Shown here: positions 6,904 through 13,954 of the stretch, in pieces
Position numbering within the stretch: the first letter of the stretch is position 1
Layout of the letters: every line of letters starts with the position of its first letter
Origin: JBLHKE01 sp047619485
GTDB lineage: Bacteria; Verrucomicrobiota; Verrucomicrobiia; Verrucomicrobiales; DEV007
Assembly: GCA_047619485.1 (NCBI GenBank)
Contig: JBLHKE010000086.1
Location: 1-15,921, forward strand
DNA: 15,921 bases
Direction of reading: 5' to 3'
The notes under the pieces: generated by a model
What the model was told of the DNA's origin: nothing
Seen by the model: the letters and a program-made list of their open reading frames with translations, nothing else
Database searches by the model: none
Made by a program: the position numbers and the translations under genes

Positions 6904-8235
6904 CTAGACCTTCCAGTCGCCGCGGTATTGGCGGGTGAGCCACTCGGGTTTGCCAGTGCCACCGGTGAACTCATTCTTGGCCGGATCCCACTTGAGGGTC
7001 TCGCCGTGGTAGTAGGCCTGGTTCATCAGGTGACAGGCGATGGCGCTGCGGGCACCGACGATCTCGTTGGTGATCGGCTTGCTGCGTTTTCCGACCGCCT
7101 CTATGAAGTCGCGGATGTGGTGGCCACTGTTGTAGAGTTTAACCTTGGCATCTTTGAGGAACTGCTTCTCCGCAGTGGCGAGTGCGCCGCCGAGCGATCC
7201 CTTATCGCCGCGCTTCTCGAACTTGGCGATCTCTTTGCCTTTGTGAATGAAGACGAAGCGCCCGCGGTTGACTTTGACTTCGCCATCGGTGCCGTAGAAG
7301 TGGACGCCGAAGCCATCCTTGTGGGTGAGGGTGACGCCGTTGGCGTAGGTGAGTTGGCCTCCGCGCTTGGATTTCCACTGTTTCCAATCGGAAGGCGGAC
7401 CCGCTTCGACCGGGCCGGAGTCGTCCATGCCGAGCCCCCACTGGGCGATGTCGATGTGGTGCGCGCCCCAATCGGTGACCATACCGCCGCCATACTCCAT
7501 GTAGTTGCGCCAGTTTGGGAAGTGATTGTGCGTTCCGCGCGGGCTGAGGACAGAGCTATAGCCGCGCTCGGGGCCGGGGCCTAGCCAACGATCCCAATCG
7601 AGGCCGGGCTCCATCTCTTCGGTTTTCAGATCGCACGGTTTGCCGGGATCGCCGAAGGAGACGTCGACTTTCTTGACGTCGCCGATAGCGCCGTTGCGCA
7701 CCAGTTCGCAGGCGATGCGGAACTCGCTGCTCGAGCGTTGCATCGACCCGGTCTGGAGGACTCGCTTGTTTTTCTCGACGGCTTTCATCACCTCGATCGA
7801 CTCGTGGATGTTGTGGGTGAGAGGCTTCTCACAGTAGACGTCCTTGCCGGCGTTGAGGGCGGCGATGGTGATGACTGCGTGCCAGTGATCGGGGGTTGCG
7901 ATGCAGACGGCATCGATGCTCTTGTCGTCGGTGATTTCTTTGAAGTCGACGACGGCGCGGCAATCCATGCTCTTCTGCTTGTCGTCGACGCGCTTCTTGG
8001 CGGCCTCGCGTCGGTTGGTGTCGACATCGCAGACGGCGACGGCCTGGACGCCCTGACCCATGAAGTTGTTGAGCAGTCCACCGTTCTGCTTACCCATGCC
8101 GATGAAAGCGACGGTCATGCGATCGTTCGGCTTGGTGTCGGCGGCCCAGATGTGGGATGGGAGGATGAATGGACCGGTCGCAGCGGCTGCGCTGGTCTTG
8201 AGGAAATTGCGGCGGGAGTTGTTTCTGTTTTTCAT
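6904..8235 (-). CDS. Tat-exported Gfo/Idh/MocA-family oxidoreductase
   Basis: A 443-residue NAD(P)-dependent dehydrogenase. The twin-arginine signal SRRNFLK (residues 7-13) is followed by an Ala-rich hydrophobic stretch and a probable cleavage site around IWAAD (29-33), so the enzyme is likely exported folded to the periplasm. The Rossmann strand TVAFIGMGKQNGG lies at 41-53, CDVD (69-72) closes the nucleotide-binding half, and CIATPDHWHA (111-120) and DVYCEKPLTH (132-141, catalytic-type Lys137) are family hallmarks. TDWGAHHIDIAQWGL (254-268) is the substrate-side segment with conserved His and Asp. Such Tat-signal members are greatly expanded in Planctomycetes and Verrucomicrobia and are thought to act on sugars or inositols; the substrate here is not predictable. 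It is divergent from the small plus-strand ORF and followed by the permease. The start places the Tat motif near the N-terminus as expected. Confidence 0.92.
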   Translation of the reverse strand: MKNRNNSRRNFLKTSAAAATGPFILPSHIWAADTKPNDRMTVAFIGMGKQNGGLLNNFMGQGVQAVAVCDVDTNRREAAKKRVDDKQKSMDCRAVVDFKEITDDKSIDAVCIATPDHWHAVITIAALNAGKDVYCEKPLTHNIHESIEVMKAVEKNKRVLQTGSMQRSSSEFRIACELVRNGAIGDVKKVDVSFGDPGKPCDLKTEEMEPGLDWDRWLGPGPERGYSSVLSPRGTHNHFPNWRNYMEYGGGMVTDWGAHHIDIAQWGLGMDDSGPVEAGPPSDWKQWKSKRGGQLTYANGVTLTHKDGFGVHFYGTDGEVKVNRGRFVFIHKGKEIAKFEKRGDKGSLGGALATAEKQFLKDAKVKLYNSGHHIRDFIEAVGKRSKPITNEIVGARSAIACHLMNQAYYHGETLKWDPAKNEFTGGTGKPEWLTRQYRGDWKV

Positions 8236-8306
8236 GGGTTGGTGAGTGAGTCAGTTGGAAAGTAATGTCCGGTGGGGTGGGTTTCTTAGCTCTGCTGGGA
8301 AATTTA

Positions 8307-8338
8307 ACCGCAGATTGCGCAAATTACGCGAATTTTTC
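8307..8338. repeat. Dispersed-type intergenic word (ACCGCAGATT...CGCGAATTT)
   Basis: A stretch beginning AACCGCAGATTGCGCAAAT and continuing TACGCGAATTTTT has an internal near-repeat (ATTGCGCAAA / TTACGCGAAT). Words of the type 'accgcagattacgcagatt' recur between genes in many bacterial genomes, as far as I recall. Only one copy is in this window, so its repeat status is inferred. Confidence 0.4.
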
Positions 8339-8368
8339 TAGTAAGACGATCAGGTTTATCGGATCGTT

Positions 8369-8671
8369 TTGCTCGTGAGTGTCGATGAAGATGAGTTCCC
8401 GCGATATCGATTTGGGGTACGGGTAGGATTGTTCATTGGGGCGCTGACTTTTGCTGGATGTATAGGGTTGTGCTATTTCTTTTCGAAGCTTCCAAACCTT
8501 GGATCCGGATCCCTCATCGCTTCTGTTTCGCCATGGTGGCGGTTCGGGAATTGGATGATTGCGGGAATCTTTGCTCTTGGCGTCGGTTTTATGGCTTTTG
8601 GGGCAGGCTCTTTTTCTCAGCCGAGAAGACGCAGGACTAGTCGCCGCGATCGGGATCGGGAGCTGACGTAA
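8369..8671 (+). CDS. Small putative two-helix membrane protein
   Basis: I do not recognise this 100-residue ORF. It has two hydrophobic stretches, roughly VGLFIGALTFAGCIGLCYFF (residues 19-38) and MIAGIFALGVGFMAFGAG (63-80). The loop between them contains WWRFGNW, and a strongly basic tail (RRRRTSRRDRDR) follows, which by the positive-inside rule points to a cytoplasmic C-terminus. Start is unclear: TTG at 8369 or GTG at 8375, neither with a good Shine-Dalgarno. No longer ORF on the other strand explains this stretch. The coherent hydrophobic pattern favours a real gene, but a chance ORF cannot be excluded. Its stop codon shares its last base with the inverted-repeat element that follows. Confidence 0.5.
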   Translation: MLVSVDEDEFPRYRFGVRVGLFIGALTFAGCIGLCYFFSKLPNLGSGSLIASVSPWWRFGNWMIAGIFALGVGFMAFGAGSFSQPRRRRTSRRDRDRELT

Positions 8672-8762
8672 CTTCGATTTGCAATCGGAGGGGTGGTTCG
8701 CAAAACGTCTGGCGCGATCCTCGAACGGCTCAGCATGACGGGCTTCGAGTACAAATCGAAGT
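8671..8762. repeat. 92-base element with 11-base perfect inverted-repeat ends
   Basis: ACTTCGATTTG (8671-8681) is matched exactly in inverted orientation by CAAATCGAAGT (8752-8762). Extending inward, 17 of 20 positions match (ACTTCGATTTGCAATCGGAG against ACTTCGATTTGTACTCGAAG). The interior read on minus contains CGTCATGCTGAGC, a word that I recall from dispersed intergenic repeats of other bacteria. The element fills the gap between two convergent genes, so it may be a MITE-like insertion, a bidirectional terminator or RNA stem, or both. Confidence 0.65.
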
Positions 8763-8769
8763 GACGCGG

Positions 8770-10215
8770 CTAGCGGAGTTTCTTGGTTGCTACTCGGATC
8801 CCTTTGTCGGAGATGGCGACTAATCGGATGTCTCCGGGTTGGTCGAAGTGGCCAGACCACTTGTCACTCTTTTCGATTTCTGTTAGAGTTTTGTAGGCGA
8901 ACAGGCCGTTGCGCTGTTCGAACAGCTTGAGGCTCAGGTCCCGGTCGGCATCAACTGGTTTTGCTCTCAGTGGTGTCGATTGCGGGCGGTGCTGGACGTA
9001 GAGGCGTTCGTTGGATGAAGATTTTTTTGCGCTCCAGCTCCACTTTCCGTCCTCGGATTTCGTGATGGTTGCGTCGAGTCGTTTGGGGAGGGCGACGGCT
9101 TGGGCGGGGTCGCCGAGGTAGGTATACATCTGGAGTTGGTCGCGTTTGAGTTTTGGAATGTCGATCTCTACCTCGAGGGCGCCTTCGACGTTCTTCAGTA
9201 ATCGTTCGATCAATGGCTTGCGCATCTTCTGGGCCTTTAGCTGGGAGGCTAGCCAGAGGTCGCCGACCCGATCGAACTCGGGGTTCGAGAGTTCCTCCAT
9301 CAGGGCGATGGAGCTGTAGAAGTTGGTGAGCGGGTGGGACTCGGTGGTGGCTGCGATGGTCGCGACCGGGCCACCTTTGCCGAGCAGTAGGGTGGCGGCA
9401 AGTGAGCGGCTGCGCGGGTGCGCGAAGTTGCCGCAGTCGCAGGCAAAAATTACCAGTGGTGGGCTGGCGGTGACAAGGCTGGCAGTGTCGCGCTTGGTGT
9501 AGACGATCTGCTCGGGGTGCTGCATCGAAAGAAACAGTTCGGTGCCACCGTGTCCCATCATCGCTGTGACGGCGCCGCCTCCCTGGATCTGGGTATTGAA
9601 CAACCTCGCCTGATCTCGTGGCCAGCCGTTTAGTGTGTTGCTAGGGTTTGCGCTGATGATCCAGGGCTGCGCCCAGTCCGGTAGGTGTTTGTTGATGGTC
9701 GACATCAGTAGCCAGTCGGCGGTCTCGTCGAGGAGCTTGCCGTAGGCCGGGGTGCCTGACCAAACTGGGATGTTGAGATCTTCGATCCGGAGCTCGCGGT
9801 TCTCGTAGGCGATGATCTTGGCTGCGACGGCGGCGATTTGCTCAGGAGTCTCGGCAGGGATCCGGCCGACCGGGAACTGCGGGATGCCATTGCCATCGAG
9901 ATCGGAGAACAGCGGGTCGGCGGCGAAGGTTTCGTTCTGGGTCGTGAGCCAGCGGTACTGGCTGCCGCGCTTGGCCGGAATGAGCTGGTCGCTGCCGATG
10001 AGGATCAGGTAGTCTGGCGGGGCTCCAAGGGTGACAATGGCTTCCTCGACGCTGGAGGTGGCGATGGTGACATCGAATCCCTGCGCGCGGCGGTGTTCGA
10101 TTAGGGGGCTGAGTGCCTCGGTCAGGGCTTGGTCGGGTGAGACTGCGAGCCAAGTCTTTGCATGCGCAGAGACGGCGATTAAGAGGATGGAGGCGATGGT
10201 CAGGAACGGGCGCAC
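8770..10215 (-). CDS. Secreted C25 (gingipain-type) cysteine peptidase
   Basis: A 481-residue exported protein with a signal peptide (residues 1-19, cleavage likely after AHA). The catalytic domain follows the family C25 order: PDYLILIGSDQLIPA (67-81), DPLFSDLDGNGIPQFPVGRIPA (100-121), the histidine motif MMGHGG (His222), the cysteine motif FACDCGNF (Cys259 the likely nucleophile, by analogy with 'C-x-x-G-x-F' in gingipains), and YLGDPAQ (366-372) near the end of the fold. Residues ~380-481 are beta-rich and may be the Ig-like domain that follows the catalytic domain in gingipains. No propeptide or type IX sorting domain is seen. The start is GTG at 10215, supported by GAGG eight bases upstream. 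It is the last gene of a four-gene minus-strand run, 60 bases after the VWA gene. Substrate is unknown; a role in processing envelope proteins is inference. Confidence 0.85.
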   Translation of the reverse strand: MRPFLTIASILLIAVSAHAKTWLAVSPDQALTEALSPLIEHRRAQGFDVTIATSSVEEAIVTLGAPPDYLILIGSDQLIPAKRGSQYRWLTTQNETFAADPLFSDLDGNGIPQFPVGRIPAETPEQIAAVAAKIIAYENRELRIEDLNIPVWSGTPAYGKLLDETADWLLMSTINKHLPDWAQPWIISANPSNTLNGWPRDQARLFNTQIQGGGAVTAMMGHGGTELFLSMQHPEQIVYTKRDTASLVTASPPLVIFACDCGNFAHPRSRSLAATLLLGKGGPVATIAATTESHPLTNFYSSIALMEELSNPEFDRVGDLWLASQLKAQKMRKPLIERLLKNVEGALEVEIDIPKLKRDQLQMYTYLGDPAQAVALPKRLDATITKSEDGKWSWSAKKSSSNERLYVQHRPQSTPLRAKPVDADRDLSLKLFEQRNGLFAYKTLTEIEKSDKWSGHFDQPGDIRLVAISDKGIRVATKKLR

Positions 10216-10275
10216 AGGGAAAACCTCGTGGGCACTCTCCGGTTTGTAAATGTTCGAGTTTGCGATCGAAGCCGG

Positions 10276-13200
10276 TCAGGCGAGACCGTTCTTCCGCCGG
10301 ATGATCCATTCGCTTGAGAGGATTGCCAGAAAGAACAGCAGGAGCGGGAAATTGTCCCACAGGGTGGTCTCCTCACGCTTGTGGATGATCTGGCCGGGGG
10401 GAGCGAAAAAATTCCTGAGCGCCGGGGCATTGTCCGGGTCGGCGATACTCCCACCGCTGAGCGCTGCGAGGTGGGCTAGAAACTCTGGCGCAGCGGTGAG
10501 CTCTGAGAGCTCGATGGCGTTGCTGCTTGGCTTAACAATGAATTCGGTCTCGACTTTGTCCTCGCCAAGGGAACGGAGAATGGCGTTCACGTCGTCGCCG
10601 TCGAGGCGGATGCGGAAGCGTCCCCGGGTCGGCAGTGGTGGGATCTCGGCCTCGAAGATGCCGTTGGAATCTGTGCGATAATTGAGTGGCGTGCGTAGGA
10701 ATTGGGTCTCGCCCTGGTAGATGCTGGCTGAGATCGCACCGCCCGTGAGTGGTTGGTTCGATGCGGTGGAGACCCTGGCAGTGACTTGGATTTTGTCGCC
10801 GGGTTCGTAGGAGAGTTTGTCGGTGCCGAGACGAATGAACTGGTTGCCGGCGCGGAGGTTCTCACCGGTGCCCCAGCGTAGCAGCTGACCCCAGAACTTG
10901 TGGTGGTGGACGTCGCCGACCCCGTAACGCAGCCGCCAGCTGCGATCGAAGTTGAGGGCGACGACCTTCCCCGAAGCGTAGCGCTGGGTCACGATGAGGG
11001 CGTTTGCGGCACGGATGTCCTGCGTCGGCAGGCGAGAATTGCCGTTGAGCGGTTGGGCGTAGGCCAAGACCTCTGCGCCGGGTTTGATGCCGGTGATCGG
11101 GCCGCGCCAGTTGAGTGGGGGGAGGCCTCCCCAGACCATCTGATTGAGATTCGGGTCGAGCGACTGCTGCATGATGAGACTGTTACGACCGGCGAGGGTC
11201 AGCCGTAGCCGGTAGGGGGCGTGGGCCGAGGGGGCATCCGCGTCGTAGGTGACCGGTAGTAGTTCCCTGAGGATCGGGCTGGTGTGTGCCAGTGGCATGA
11301 AGCGTTGCCCGGCGATCGTTACCAGCAGCGAGGCGCGTTCGGAGACACAGTGTTGGATGTGCCCCCAGGTGGTTTCATCGATGGCACCGGGTGGGATGTC
11401 GCCGAGGATGATGGCGTCGAATTTCAACCATTCCTCCCGAGATGTCGGCAGTGCTGTGGCTTCCGACTCGCCGAATTTTCGATCGGCCGAGGCGGCCAGT
11501 TCGGGCGGCGGTGGGGAGTCGGCGATCTCGTCTGGGTTGAGGAGAACGTACTGGAGGTGGACAGATTTGTCGCGGGCGTGGAACAGGTTGCGAAGGTAGC
11601 GGAACTCCCAACGCGGGTAGCTTTCGATGATCAGGACGTTGGTGCGATCGTCGGTGACAGCGACTTCGAAGTCCCAACGATTGTTCTCCTTGAATGTCTC
11701 GTCTGCGGCGGCGCTGATCCGGACGGTGTATTGCGAGATCCCGATCAGGTCGGGCGTGTCGGCGAAGCTGATCGTGGTGCGCAAGGATGCTTCGTTCACC
11801 TCAAGTTCGCGGAAGTCTATGAGCTGGTCTCCTTTGAGGAGTGAGACGGTAACGGTTTCACCCACCAAGCCGTCGAGCTTCACATCGGTCTGAATGATCG
11901 CGCGGTCGTCGAGGTGGATCGTGTCGGGGACGCGGACATCCAAGATGCCGGCGTCCCGCGGGCCGAGGCTTGAGCCTATCACGATCGAGCAGACTGGCGC
12001 TTGTTGGAGCCCGAGTCGGCGCGCGACATCATCGATCGGACGCTCACCGTTGTGGCGACCATCGCTGAGCAGCAGGATGCCAGCGAGGTTGCCTTGCGGG
12101 ATGTCCGCGATGATCGACTCGAGCGCGGTGGTTAAGTCGGTGGCTCTGCGGAAAGAGTCTTCGGTGTGAGCGGTGCGAGCGTTTTCGAACCATGCTTCGG
12201 CATCGAATGATTCTGGGCTGTGGCCAAAGCGGATGAAGCGCAGTTGGTATTGGTTGCCGAGCATTGTTATGAAATCATCCTGTTCGAGTGCGCGGAGGGC
12301 GATGGCGCTGCGGGTGAGCGATGTGGTTCTGTCGATTTCCTTACGATCGCTGGGGGAGAGCGATTGGTAGAATCGTTGATCGGTCACGACGATCGTCGCG
12401 GGGAGTTGTTCGAGGACGTAATCGATCTGGCGACTGGCGCTCTGGATCTCGCCGAGCGTGGCGGCGTAGTTGGCATCGGCGAGCCGATCTGCTGCCTCAT
12501 TCAGGCTGCGCGTGATGTTCTGTCGGATCCGCTCTTCAATTTTCTCCAGCGCCGGTGAATCGGCGTCATCCGTGTGGTTACGGGAGTCGGCGACGATCTC
12601 GGCAAATTTCCGCAAGCGATCTCGTGTTTCCTCGAGGAGCTGCTCCAGATCTGCGGTGCGGCGCGAGATGAGCGAACTGGCGGCGGCGTCGCTCACGCCG
12701 CTTGGGGGCTCGAGGGCGCGGGCTTCGGCGGCCAGTTGGTTGTCGAGCAGTTGCAGGCCGCGCTGCACGTCGGTGAGGGTGGATTTGCGCTCGGCAGCTG
12801 CGACCCCGAACAGGGTGGCGATTTTGAGCTTCTCGGAAGTGGTGAGTTGTTTGTCCGCAAGCTGCATCGAGGCGGAGTCATCGAGGAGGATGACAATCTC
12901 GCGGCGCAGCCGGCGTTGGCTCTCGAGGGCGAGGATCGGTTGGAGTAAGATCAATGTTAGCGTGAGGAGTGCTGCGACGCGGAGGGCGGCTAGCAAGCGG
13001 GCTTGTTTTGGAGGCAGGATTGCCTGTTCGCGTCGGTAGAGTAGCAGGGTGAACTCGATGGCGATGGCGGCGATGATGGCGACGGTGACCAGCGGCCAGG
13101 GCGTGGCGAGATAGACCGGGCGTGCGATGATTTGAAAAACCGCCCACAGCGTGGTGCTGGCGATGACGGTGCGTAGCAGGAAAGCGAACGGCTGGGCGAG

Positions 13201-13335
13201 CCCGTTGATGGGAACGTGCCGACGGAAGCGCTGGGCCAAGAACCAGCAGCTGCCAAGAATGAGCGCGATGCCGAGCAGGTATAGGATTGACCACTCGGCT
13301 GGAAGCAGATCGGCTCTGTTGCTGGTGGCAGGCAT
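10276..13335 (-). CDS. Membrane VWA / glutamine-amidotransferase-like protein
   Basis: A 1019-residue membrane protein. N-terminal hydrophobic helices lie at about 15-34, 47-70, 79-100 and 117-137, and a C-terminal one at about 996-1011, leaving a large soluble part between. A von Willebrand A domain begins with EIVILLDDSASM (MIDAS D152-x-S154-x-S156) and resumes with RATDLTTALESI (397-408) and AGILLLSDGRHNGE (418-431). Between the two halves lies an insertion of about 240 residues, rich in Glu, Arg, Leu and Ala and probably coiled coil. Residues 565-700 (TNVLIIESYPRWEFRYLRNLF) look like the class-I glutamine-amidotransferase-like fold without an obvious catalytic Cys. NFDRSWRLRYGVGDVHHHKFWGQLLRW (795-821) is typical of this planctomycete/verrucomicrobial family. 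A carboxypeptidase-regulatory-like beta domain follows (~835-930). The MarC stop is 16 bases upstream and the C25 peptidase 60 bases downstream. The biological role is not established. Confidence 0.8.
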   Translation of the reverse strand: MPATSNRADLLPAEWSILYLLGIALILGSCWFLAQRFRRHVPINGLAQPFAFLLRTVIASTTLWAVFQIIARPVYLATPWPLVTVAIIAAIAIEFTLLLYRREQAILPPKQARLLAALRVAALLTLTLILLQPILALESQRRLRREIVILLDDSASMQLADKQLTTSEKLKIATLFGVAAAERKSTLTDVQRGLQLLDNQLAAEARALEPPSGVSDAAASSLISRRTADLEQLLEETRDRLRKFAEIVADSRNHTDDADSPALEKIEERIRQNITRSLNEAADRLADANYAATLGEIQSASRQIDYVLEQLPATIVVTDQRFYQSLSPSDRKEIDRTTSLTRSAIALRALEQDDFITMLGNQYQLRFIRFGHSPESFDAEAWFENARTAHTEDSFRRATDLTTALESIIADIPQGNLAGILLLSDGRHNGERPIDDVARRLGLQQAPVCSIVIGSSLGPRDAGILDVRVPDTIHLDDRAIIQTDVKLDGLVGETVTVSLLKGDQLIDFRELEVNEASLRTTISFADTPDLIGISQYTVRISAAADETFKENNRWDFEVAVTDDRTNVLIIESYPRWEFRYLRNLFHARDKSVHLQYVLLNPDEIADSPPPPELAASADRKFGESEATALPTSREEWLKFDAIILGDIPPGAIDETTWGHIQHCVSERASLLVTIAGQRFMPLAHTSPILRELLPVTYDADAPSAHAPYRLRLTLAGRNSLIMQQSLDPNLNQMVWGGLPPLNWRGPITGIKPGAEVLAYAQPLNGNSRLPTQDIRAANALIVTQRYASGKVVALNFDRSWRLRYGVGDVHHHKFWGQLLRWGTGENLRAGNQFIRLGTDKLSYEPGDKIQVTARVSTASNQPLTGGAISASIYQGETQFLRTPLNYRTDSNGIFEAEIPPLPTRGRFRIRLDGDDVNAILRSLGEDKVETEFIVKPSSNAIELSELTAAPEFLAHLAALSGGSIADPDNAPALRNFFAPPGQIIHKREETTLWDNFPLLLFFLAILSSEWIIRRKNGLA

Positions 13336-13351
13336 CGGCGGCGTCGTTTTG

Positions 13352-13942
13352 CTACGGGTGAGCGGCCAGATAGTGGCTGATCCCGTTGAGGAACATCTGG
13401 ACGGCGATCATCACGAGAAGCATGCCCATCAACCGCTCGACCGCTACTGCGCCACGGTGACCGAGGCGGCGGAAGATCGCTGGCGACGCCCATAGGATCA
13501 AGGTCGACACAGAGCACGCGATCGTGATCGCGGCGAGCAGGTGGAGCCGTGGGAGTTCGCCACTCGATGCCATCAGCAGGATAGCGGCGATCGTGGTCGG
13601 GCCGGCGATCAACGGCAGGGCGATGGGGACGATGAAAGGTTCCTCATCGAGCGACTCGGCGACGAGTTTGCGGGTTGGGAAAACCATCCCGAGGGCGATG
13701 AGAAAAAGGATGATCGCCCCTGAGATCGACAGGCTAGACGCCTCTAACCCGAGGAATCCGAGCAGTGGCTGTCCGACTAAGAAAAAGAAGATGAGAACGG
13801 CAAACGCGATAAGCGACTCTCTCAAGATGACCGCGCGGCGACGTGGCACCGCGACTTCGCGCAGGAGCGTGTTGATCGTGACTAGATTCCCGAAGGGGTC
13901 GAGAATCAGCAGGAGCAGCACGGCTGCGGAGAGCAAGGTCAT
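13352..13942 (-). CDS. MarC-family integral membrane protein
   Basis: A 196-residue protein matching the MarC/YhgN (UPF0056) family in length and content, with six hydrophobic segments. LLLILDPFGNLVTINTLL near the N-terminus matches the family's 'D-P-x-G-x-x-P' region, although this copy has NLV where many have NIP. ISGAIILFLIALGM (73-86), PIALPLIAGPTTIAAILLM (106-124) and RLMGMLLVMIAVQMFLNGI near the C-terminus are further family segments. The family was once linked to multiple antibiotic resistance but that link was later withdrawn; its function is unknown. GAGGG lies seven bases before the ATG, the best Shine-Dalgarno in the run. It begins 12 bases after the stop of the Gly-rich protein gene and ends 16 bases before the VWA start, so co-transcription is likely. 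Confidence 0.92.
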   Translation of the reverse strand: MTLLSAAVLLLLILDPFGNLVTINTLLREVAVPRRRAVILRESLIAFAVLIFFFLVGQPLLGFLGLEASSLSISGAIILFLIALGMVFPTRKLVAESLDEEPFIVPIALPLIAGPTTIAAILLMASSGELPRLHLLAAITIACSVSTLILWASPAIFRRLGHRGAVAVERLMGMLLVMIAVQMFLNGISHYLAAHP

Positions 13943-13954
13943 GCCGAGTCCCTC

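Noticed and set aside
6889..7584. 231-residue plus-strand ORF
   Set aside because: It is the antisense shadow of the well-supported Gfo/Idh/MocA oxidoreductase gene in GC-rich DNA.
8324..8860. 178-residue minus-strand ORF
   Set aside because: It overlaps the end of the C25 peptidase in another frame, crosses the inverted-repeat element, and has no recognisable motif.
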